From positions 16,465-80,464 of IMG/VR virus record IMGVR_UViG_3300030109_005647: DNA of 64,000 nt; one strand, 5' to 3'. The translations under genes were made by a program, and so were the position numbers. Within the stretch, counting starts at the first letter, position 1, and each line of letters begins with the position of its first letter. A model generated the notes under the pieces. It was not told where the DNA came from. It searched no databases and saw only the letters and a program-made list of their open reading frames with translations. This stretch comes from a virus. Shown here one piece after another: positions 57,420 through 64,000 of the stretch.

Positions 57420-58364
57420 TTAATCCTGTATCTTGAGAATTCTAAGCGGTACATCCACCCTGTAACCCGTTGTAACCCCTGTTATTCTAACTGTTGTATC
57501 AATAAATAAGAATGTGCTGCCGCCAGAGGCAACACTAGAACCTAGAGTGTTAAATAAGAAATCAGATGAAACAACATCGGTTGCTGCTTGAAGACCTATT
57601 TTGAGTCTGTTGCCGCGTGGACCTTGAATATTGTCATCTCTCTCCTGATCTGCAGCAGCGTCTGTATTATCCAAATTGTTCATCGATTTAATGTACTGAC
57701 CAGTGTTTTGAGTTATATAATATGATGCTATTTGATCATCATCAATAAATGATGGGTTTGCAACTGCGCCGTTACCCATAGTGTCATATACTTTTGCGAA
57801 TCTAGAATCTATTTCAATTAAATATTGAGTCTCTTTTAGTTCTGGATCTAGTGTCAACGTAGGAGAAACTTGATTTGTATCTAAGCCTTGATCGATTCGA
57901 ATATGGTGTGCAGTGAGTGGAGTGTTATATCCCTGCAAAAATCCATTATTTCCAAGCGATACTGCTGATGCATTGGCAGTGTCACTATCAACAACCAGAA
58001 CATATGTACCAGAATGCATAAACGAAGTTGAAGTAGCTGTAGGTTTTCCATCTGCTGCTAGTTGATTTATTTTTAGCACAGGCAAATAAAGTAAATTATT
58101 GTTTGTTAAACTTATCAATTTAGATTTCATATTCGAGGTATTGTTTGTAAACGCCTCAAACACCGGTGTTTGTAATATCTCCAAATCATAATATGCTGAC
58201 CCTGATGGGTGGTTTCCATTATAAGAGGAATAATCAATCTCATCATCACCAAATGCAAATTTTGTAATCTTAAATGAACCGTCACCTCTCGCCAAACGTA
58301 GACGACCAGTATCGGTTAAAACCGCGTCTAAAATTATATCACCTGAATTGTCTAAGAAAGCCAT
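57420..58364 (-). CDS. virion structural protein of unknown function
   Basis: 314 residues. It begins MAFLDNSGDIILDAVLTDTG and continues RLRLARGDGSFKITKFAFGDDEIDY, a compact beta domain that I associate, from memory, with tail proteins of marine T4-like phages. The remainder is Asn/Thr/Ser-rich beta structure ending VDVPLRILKIQD. GAGGAG precedes the ATG. The order between 58393 and the two paralogues suggests one complex of appendage or baseplate parts. Confidence 0.6.
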   Translation of the reverse strand: MAFLDNSGDIILDAVLTDTGRLRLARGDGSFKITKFAFGDDEIDYSSYNGNHPSGSAYYDLEILQTPVFEAFTNNTSNMKSKLISLTNNNLLYLPVLKINQLAADGKPTATSTSFMHSGTYVLVVDSDTANASAVSLGNNGFLQGYNTPLTAHHIRIDQGLDTNQVSPTLTLDPELKETQYLIEIDSRFAKVYDTMGNGAVANPSFIDDDQIASYYITQNTGQYIKSMNNLDNTDAAADQERDDNIQGPRGNRLKIGLQAATDVVSSDFLFNTLGSSVASGGSTFLFIDTTVRITGVTTGYRVDVPLRILKIQD

Positions 58365-58392
58365 ACGTGTTCTCCTCTTTAACTAAATAGTA

Positions 58393-61300
58393 TTATAGAT
58401 CATTTATGATGTTTTTTGGTGTTTTGACTGTAAAATTAATATCTATTTTCTTGCCTGTTTGCTTTGATGTAATTCTTAATTTATATTTTTTACCAAAAAC
58501 TGTATTTCCACTTGGATCGCCTAGTTCAACCTTTGTAGAAATAAAATTGCCGGTGCCAGTGCCGGTTTCTTGATTTATCTCAAGATTGTCGTAACGCACT
58601 GTGTTTTGTAATTGGCTTGGTTGTATTAGTAAATACTTTTCAAAATTCTTAAATGAAGAAAATTTTTCATTATTTTGTTTTTTAATCGTATCTTCTATAT
58701 CATACACCTCTATTTTTGTATACGGCGCCACTCCTATGTTTTGCACAATTTTAATTTTATATATTGAAGAAGGATTAGAAAGTTTATCATGAATGTCTCT
58801 AAATCTAAAAGTATAATAGTAATCTACATTTGGAATAATTGTATCTTGTAGGCTGGTATTTCCTTGCTCTAAAATATAAGATGTAAGACTGACATCTGTT
58901 TGAAAATCCGAGTATGAAGCAGGGGCGTTTAAAACCCTGTATACCTCATAACTACCGATAGAGTCATCAGACTTAAAGGTTATTTTTTTACCATACTCTA
59001 CATCTTGCGTTATAGAGGCTAATTTAAAAACCTCTTCATCGTTTGCAAATATAGGTTTTGGTATTTGTTGCAATTCACCTGTTGACAGCCCAAACAAAAA
59101 CAATATTTTATCGTTAACATTTCTGTAAGGTATCGCATTAACCTGTGGTGGTAACGGTGGCGAATCCTCCACACGAGTGTAATTTAACTCGTCAGTCTCA
59201 ATATTGACCTCTTTCGTGTTGTAATATGGCACCCTTACAAATTGCATGTAAGGTGCTACTTGATATCTTAATCTAAAATGTTTTTTAGACTCATCAGATG
59301 CAACATAAGGTGGCACAAAGTTAAGTAAAGTAACAGCTTTGTTTTCTTCAGGGGTGTCTTTTATCATTTTATACTCTGTCCCAACAACAACCTTGTGAGC
59401 AAAGATTTTATAAAAATAATTTTTATATGGTATTATTTGTGTATCGTAATAAGAAGTATTTTCTTTTTCGGTTATTGGCAAAAATATGCTTTGTAGATAC
59501 CGCTCAACGCCGTCAGAGTCAATCTTATACTTGGCTATTTCATACATTAAAGTTTCTTGATGAGCTAGCTTACCAGTATTTATATCGTATGGTGATCTTA
59601 AAAGCTTTTCTTCAAGTAATAATTCTTCTAGTTGCTTGTTGTAGACTTCTATTTTCAACTTTTGTATTAGATCTGCCAGTTCGCCTTCTATGTTCATATT
59701 GTCATCAGCGTCTTTATACACAAATAGATTCTTTGAAGTGTTTGAAAATTTAAAAGCCATTGTGTCAAGAAACACATCGGAATCATATGATGGTGTTATG
59801 GGCATCAAATCAGGATTAATATTAGCCTGTGGAAGAAACTGGTCTCTAAAATAGAGCTTGAAGGTTGGAAGATTAACTCCTGAATAGATATTATAATTTG
59901 TAGTATCTACACCATTTATTAAAGCGCCATAAAACTTAGCAAATGTTTTTTGACTATCCTCTGTTACGTTGTTCTCTGAGGTTATGTTTGGAATGGTGAC
60001 GGATGCTGCGTATGTGTTAACTCCATCCAATAGGTTATTTTTTGAAAATAATTTGGCAATTGGTCCTTTAGTTTCATTTGGTATATTGATCTTGACTAGA
60101 TAAGGAAAAATATTATTTTTATCTAGAGCCTGATTAAAGATGTCAATTGATTTTTCAGAAAAATATATGCCAGTTTTCATTTGTTGTATCCATCTAGGAA
60201 CAGTTTGGCTTTTATCGTTTATAAGTTGCAAAGGAAAATTTTGTTTATCATTTTCCAAAAGAAGCATAAAGTTTTGTTTTGATACATCATTTACATTAGC
60301 AGCCTCATTTTTAGGAGCAAGCTGTCCCAGTGTATCATCAGTTGGGGATATAGTTTTGGCACCGATTAAGCCATCGTCAGTGACAAAATATTTTTCTTTT
60401 ACACTTTGAATTGTCTCTATTGGGGAGTCTTCTATCAAATACTTCTCATACAACTGAGAGTAGTTATCTAGATAATCATTTAAATTAGATAACGTAATGT
60501 CCTCAATATCAAAGCTTGGTAAGCCTAAAAAAGTTCTTATTGACTCTTTTTGAGTCTCTAAAAATAAAAAGTCATATATACTTGGTAAAGATTTTTCATC
60601 TACAATAAAGTTTTCTATAATTCCTATCGATACCGGTTCATACTGCGGATCATAGTAGTTATAAATTTTATCATAAGTTGGCTGCACGGCTGTCTTAACA
60701 CCTAAAGATTTATTATTTATATTCTCTTTAAGATCCGTCTTAAAATCATAAGGCACGCCATATTTTGTTGCAGCATTAAATTGCACACCTTGACCATCTA
60801 AGGTTTGTAAATTATCAAAGTAAGGTTGAAATATTTTAGAATTTACTGTAGCTTCAAACGTTTCATCGTTAGCTAATCCAATAGCAGTGTTAAATAAAGG
60901 CAGAACTTGATTAAAATCAGCAGTAACATAATCTTTACTTGTGTATACAAACTTGCTATTTGTTTTTTTTAAGTCATAATCTAAATCAAACTTCTTTTGC
61001 GCATCTACGCTTGTCGGCATAATTTTTTTAAAAAACACATTTAGGCTATATGTCGTGTTGTCGGGAATATTTAATCTGTATTCACCAGTAACTTTTATAT
61101 TTCTATATTCTATCGTTTTATTATCAAAAACAAATATGTTTCTTTGTCTTGGATCGTCACCAGGATCGTTACTAGATACTTTTAAATCAATGTCTAGTTT
61201 ATTTATATTTGCAGAAGAGTTCTCTACAAACCCATTTTCTGTCTCAGTTCTTTCAATTGATTGTAGAGAAGATGGAAAGTCAAAAGAATCTGGTCCAAAA

Positions 61301-61482
61301 ACTTGATATTTTACTTGATTTGGCGCTACTAATTCTATTAGTGCCGATACCGCTGTGACATTTTTGAAATCCTCACCCAATACAGCATCTACATCATCTA
61401 GACTTGCTGCGGCGGTGGCTCGAATACTGTTTGGATTATCAAAAAGATAAATATAGTTTGTGTAGTTGGCACTAGTAAACAC
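58393..61482 (-). CDS. large virion protein with an FN3-like C-terminal domain
   Basis: 1029 residues from the GTG at 61482, which follows GGGAGG by eight bases; an upstream ATG-type start at 61530 has no site and would lie far inside the preceding gene. Asn/Tyr/Phe-rich, with mixed helix and strand. Near the C-terminus, KITFKSDDSIGSYEVYRVL followed by DYYYTFRFRDIHDKLSNPS has the W/Y-x-V-Y-R...YYYTFRxxD pattern of fibronectin type III domains. No enzyme motif. Large size and place suggest a baseplate wedge or peripheral baseplate protein. Confidence 0.6.
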   Translation of the reverse strand: MFTSANYTNYIYLFDNPNSIRATAAASLDDVDAVLGEDFKNVTAVSALIELVAPNQVKYQVFGPDSFDFPSSLQSIERTETENGFVENSSANINKLDIDLKVSSNDPGDDPRQRNIFVFDNKTIEYRNIKVTGEYRLNIPDNTTYSLNVFFKKIMPTSVDAQKKFDLDYDLKKTNSKFVYTSKDYVTADFNQVLPLFNTAIGLANDETFEATVNSKIFQPYFDNLQTLDGQGVQFNAATKYGVPYDFKTDLKENINNKSLGVKTAVQPTYDKIYNYYDPQYEPVSIGIIENFIVDEKSLPSIYDFLFLETQKESIRTFLGLPSFDIEDITLSNLNDYLDNYSQLYEKYLIEDSPIETIQSVKEKYFVTDDGLIGAKTISPTDDTLGQLAPKNEAANVNDVSKQNFMLLLENDKQNFPLQLINDKSQTVPRWIQQMKTGIYFSEKSIDIFNQALDKNNIFPYLVKINIPNETKGPIAKLFSKNNLLDGVNTYAASVTIPNITSENNVTEDSQKTFAKFYGALINGVDTTNYNIYSGVNLPTFKLYFRDQFLPQANINPDLMPITPSYDSDVFLDTMAFKFSNTSKNLFVYKDADDNMNIEGELADLIQKLKIEVYNKQLEELLLEEKLLRSPYDINTGKLAHQETLMYEIAKYKIDSDGVERYLQSIFLPITEKENTSYYDTQIIPYKNYFYKIFAHKVVVGTEYKMIKDTPEENKAVTLLNFVPPYVASDESKKHFRLRYQVAPYMQFVRVPYYNTKEVNIETDELNYTRVEDSPPLPPQVNAIPYRNVNDKILFLFGLSTGELQQIPKPIFANDEEVFKLASITQDVEYGKKITFKSDDSIGSYEVYRVLNAPASYSDFQTDVSLTSYILEQGNTSLQDTIIPNVDYYYTFRFRDIHDKLSNPSSIYKIKIVQNIGVAPYTKIEVYDIEDTIKKQNNEKFSSFKNFEKYLLIQPSQLQNTVRYDNLEINQETGTGTGNFISTKVELGDPSGNTVFGKKYKLRITSKQTGKKIDINFTVKTPKNIINDL

Positions 61483-61693
61483 TACTACCACCTCCCGTAA
61501 GGTTTTGTGGCACGAGTGGAGTAATCTCATTTACACTTAGAGATTCGGCGCTTTGAGGATCCTGAAGTTCACTTGGAAGAGGCTGGTTTTGTTGGTTTTG
61601 ATCTGTCACCTGAACACCAGAAAAGGTATTAGAGGTTACGTTTTTTAAGTCTTGTAATATCATATTAAAAGAAGTGTTTACAAAATCTTCCAT
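61472..61693 (-). CDS. small protein of unknown function between two large virion genes
   Basis: 73 residues: a short N-terminal helix (MEDFVNTSFNMILQDLKNV) and a long Gln/Pro/Ser-rich, probably disordered, tail. The ATG forms TAATG with the upstream stop, and the site GGAGGCGGG lies in the end of that gene; its own end overlaps the next gene by 11 bases. It is probably a linker or chaperone in the appendage cluster. Confidence 0.55.
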   Translation of the reverse strand: MEDFVNTSFNMILQDLKNVTSNTFSGVQVTDQNQQNQPLPSELQDPQSAESLSVNEITPLVPQNLTGGGSSVY

Positions 61694-64000
61694 TATGTCC
61701 CGCCTCCTGGTAGCAATCCAGGTAACGGACCACCTGGAGCTTGTAAATTAGATGGATCTTGAGCGATTACTTGCACTGGTCCGGTATTTAATTGTGTTTG
61801 ACCTATGGCTTGTCCTGGGGTTATCACATTGTCTCCTGTGTCTGTAGACTGTTGGCTCAATATAAAGTAATTATTAACCAAAGGAAGATTTGCTTCGTTC
61901 ACTAATTTCTTATTTATGTAATATGAATAGTTATATCTTACCAACCTACAAAGTGTTTTTTTAACAGAAGAAGTTGGGTCTGACAAGCTATCTAAGAGTT
62001 CTTTGTTTACAACCTTCCACACTGGCTTGTTTACATTTCTTCTAGTTATTGTTTTCTGCGGTCCCTGTTCATAAGGATTGGACTTATCTTTTAAGTATAC
62101 GGTTTCGTTTGACTCTTCAAAACCACTTAGATACTCTACTCTAACTATGTTTTGATGCTTAAACCAGAAAAATGAAAGCAATAGAGGGTTGATCACGCCA
62201 TTTCTAATATAGTTTTGATCAGTAGCGGAGTAATCTCTAAATGGTCCTATGTTATCAGTGGTAGTTGCCAAGCTTAAAACCTGTAATGGTGGCAGAGTTG
62301 GTAGACCGCCGATAGAGTGAACAAAAAAGAAAGTTAAATTGCCAAAAATTCCTGATGGGTAGGGTAGAAAATCTTCTTTAGACATGTTCAATTTGAAAGA
62401 TCCTGCTTCAGAAAACAACTTTCTATTTACAAAAGATGATATTAAAAAATTGTCGGCTGCAGTGAAAATCTGTAAATCTGGCTTTGGTAAAAAAGTATTT
62501 CCTATCAAATTTTGTATGCCGGGTGATATTAAACTCTGGATGCCCTCATTTTCAGAACTGCTCTCTTGGTTGGTATCTTCTTCTACTAGACCGTTACTAT
62601 CTGATAGATTGATCTTTGTGAGATTGACAATATCAAAACCAGATTTCTTAAGAAAAGACAAGTTATCCTTCTGCAGAGATAGGTTTTGCTTTTTTTGAGC
62701 CGATCCGACCTGTTCTGGGTTGATTGAGTTTTCGATATTAACGTCACTCTTAAATTTTAAAATATTTGTAAAAACACGTTGAGCAATTGTTTCAACTGGT
62801 GTTGAATTATTGAAAAATGAATAATCCAAAACAGTTGTGGGAAGCATAACACAAGACTTGATAAACTTTATTGGTAAATTTAAGTATGAATAAACTGATG
62901 TTTCTGGTATAGCCGTAGATAGTCCTTTCGACGTAAACGCCTCTTTCAAAGATTCTGATGTGGTATTTCCATCAGTAGCAGACTTTGGAATTATTTTTGA
63001 AAATAAAAATAAACAAGAGTTTTTATAATCATCAACAAGAACCTCTGTAAAATTAAAGGTTCTTCTTCCCGAGACCCCCTCTAGTGTAAGAGTGCTGTCT
63101 TGAAAGTTTTTATCTAGATATCCGAGAAAATCATAGCCATGATCAGTAGCAATAAATTTGTTATTATCTTTACTACTAACTTGTATAATTTTAGTGCCTA
63201 AAGAAGCTTCTATGTTGCCTTGCTGTTTTAATTGACCGTAAAATTGTGGATTTGTAGATTTTGCCGGTTTAGATCCAAAGCTGCTAAGAGTTTGTAACAA
63301 CTTGGACTTTAAATCGGTCAAGAAATCCTCCAACAAAAGTAAATCAGTTAATGTCGCAGTGTATAGGTTTGATAACTTTAAAAAGTAATTAACAAAATCA
63401 ATGACAGATACATCTGGAGAATAAAAGAAAGTAAACACACTAAAGTCTGGAGATGCAAAATAATCGTAAACATCCTTTATGACTGTGTAGCTATCTGCTA
63501 GTTCCGTAACGGGAACTTGATCGTAGGGTGATTGATTATTTACAATTTTTTGGATAGTTAAACTTTTTAACTTCTCGGTTGTGATATCAAATCCGCTTTT
63601 TTTATCGTTAGAGGCAAAACTGACCAATCTACTGACTGATTCAATGGCTGGAGTGAGACCAAGTACTAATTCTCTAACATAATTAATTGTTGGATCTTTA
63701 TATTCAACTTCTATTCTATACTTATTCTCACTTCCAACAAGCGCTGGAGTAAAATGTTTAAATGAAAAATATTCTAGTCCAGTCGTGCTTTCTGTTTCTG
63801 GTAAATCAAAGTTGTTTTTATTTATTACTATCTTCTCTTTGTTAGACATGTAGCCAGCTTGATTTTGATTTTTACCTTTTACATCAAAGCTTATAAAAGT
63901 TTCGTTTTGAGTTATCTGACCAAGCAGTTCATCTTTTTCATAAATTAAAAGCTTTTCTAGCGTCGTTAGCTGCATCATATTATTTAAGAACGATTTATAT
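61693..64000 (-). CDS. large virion protein, 5' end outside the window
   Basis: At least 768 codons are present. An ATG at 63978 is possible but lacks a ribosome site, and the frame stays open to the window edge with plausible coding (…YKSFLNN before MMQLTTLEKLL), so the true start is probably beyond base 64000. The visible part is mixed alpha/beta with Asn/Ser-rich loops, an internal low-complexity region near EEDTNQESSSENEG, and a Gly/Pro-rich end (PGGPLPGLLPGGGT). It heads the 64.0-55.1 kb appendage cluster. No family recognised. Confidence 0.6.
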   Translation of the reverse strand, partial: YKSFLNNMMQLTTLEKLLIYEKDELLGQITQNETFISFDVKGKNQNQAGYMSNKEKIVINKNNFDLPETESTTGLEYFSFKHFTPALVGSENKYRIEVEYKDPTINYVRELVLGLTPAIESVSRLVSFASNDKKSGFDITTEKLKSLTIQKIVNNQSPYDQVPVTELADSYTVIKDVYDYFASPDFSVFTFFYSPDVSVIDFVNYFLKLSNLYTATLTDLLLLEDFLTDLKSKLLQTLSSFGSKPAKSTNPQFYGQLKQQGNIEASLGTKIIQVSSKDNNKFIATDHGYDFLGYLDKNFQDSTLTLEGVSGRRTFNFTEVLVDDYKNSCLFLFSKIIPKSATDGNTTSESLKEAFTSKGLSTAIPETSVYSYLNLPIKFIKSCVMLPTTVLDYSFFNNSTPVETIAQRVFTNILKFKSDVNIENSINPEQVGSAQKKQNLSLQKDNLSFLKKSGFDIVNLTKINLSDSNGLVEEDTNQESSSENEGIQSLISPGIQNLIGNTFLPKPDLQIFTAADNFLISSFVNRKLFSEAGSFKLNMSKEDFLPYPSGIFGNLTFFFVHSIGGLPTLPPLQVLSLATTTDNIGPFRDYSATDQNYIRNGVINPLLLSFFWFKHQNIVRVEYLSGFEESNETVYLKDKSNPYEQGPQKTITRRNVNKPVWKVVNKELLDSLSDPTSSVKKTLCRLVRYNYSYYINKKLVNEANLPLVNNYFILSQQSTDTGDNVITPGQAIGQTQLNTGPVQVIAQDPSNLQAPGGPLPGLLPGGGT

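Noticed and set aside
1-64000. tRNA genes, CRISPR arrays, insertion sequences, integrase or attachment sites
   Set aside because: None were found by reading. Intergenic space is too small for tRNAs, there are no spaced short repeats, and no integrase or transposase motif appears in any accepted gene.

Overview
This window looks like part of the genome of a large contractile-tailed phage (myovirus) of the distant T4-related ('far-T4') kind. Every gene I accept lies on the minus strand, so transcription runs from high to low coordinates. The DNA is AT-rich and coding is almost continuous: genes commonly overlap by 1-20 bases (ATGA, TAATG and TTGA junctions). I see no tRNA, CRISPR array or insertion sequence. 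The virion genes follow a T4-like order: large terminase, portal, prohead protease, scaffold, major capsid protein, neck proteins, sheath, tube, tape measure and baseplate. The replication genes are not classical T4: there is a family A DNA polymerase core without a visible exonuclease domain, a separate 5'-3' exonuclease, and, running off the low-coordinate end, the start of a PHP domain of the DNA polymerase III alpha type. From memory this combination is closest to Rhodothermus phage RM378. The host is probably an aquatic Gram-negative bacterium, because the window encodes signal peptides, a probable lipoprotein and spanin-like genes. The B12-dependent class II ribonucleotide reductase suggests access to cobalamin. 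No sequence feature fixes the host species.

Layout in transcription order. 64.0-55.1 kb: large virion or appendage proteins of unknown role, including two paralogues. 55.1-50.1 kb: recombination and priming genes (RuvC-like, YkuK-like RNase H fold, DnaG-type primase, and a single-chain SbcD-SbcC fusion). 50.0-43.9 kb: beta-helix appendage protein, a probable holin and spanin-like cassette, and two fibres with C-terminal S74 chaperones. 43.8-32.2 kb: packaging and head genes (zinc protein, terminase, portal, protease, scaffold, capsid) with a phage-encoded ribosomal protein bS21 among them. 32.1-15.7 kb: neck, sheath, two tandem tail-tube paralogues, chaperone-like genes, tape measure and baseplate. 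15.7-9.8 kb: replication (PolA-like polymerase, tubulin/FtsZ-like protein, gp32-like SSB, UvsX, 5'-3' exonuclease). 9.7-1 kb: small secreted proteins, DnaB helicase, ribonucleotide reductase, ThyX, GroES-like protein, lytic enzyme, a nucleotidyltransferase-like gene with an unknown partner, a possible restriction-modification pair, and the DnaE-type PHP gene.

Regulation can be partly read. Four sigma70-like promoters, each with a -35 box and a 17-base spacer, stand upstream of the nuclease-like gene, the lipoprotein, a 53-residue secreted protein and the helicase. They suggest that this end is transcribed early by host polymerase. Strong intrinsic terminators follow the ssb, capsid and large-fibre genes. 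An 8-base word, CTACTTAT, recurs in four intergenic gaps of the structural region and is a candidate late-promoter element. Three related hairpins (GGGTG, a loop starting TGAT, CACCC) sit in two 5' leaders and may be a translational control element.

The most unusual items are the divergent tubulin/FtsZ-like protein between the SSB and polymerase genes, the coexistence of PolA-type and DnaE/PHP-type polymerase genes, the recurring leader hairpins, the apparently leaderless Cys/Tyr-rich lipoprotein, and the phage bS21.
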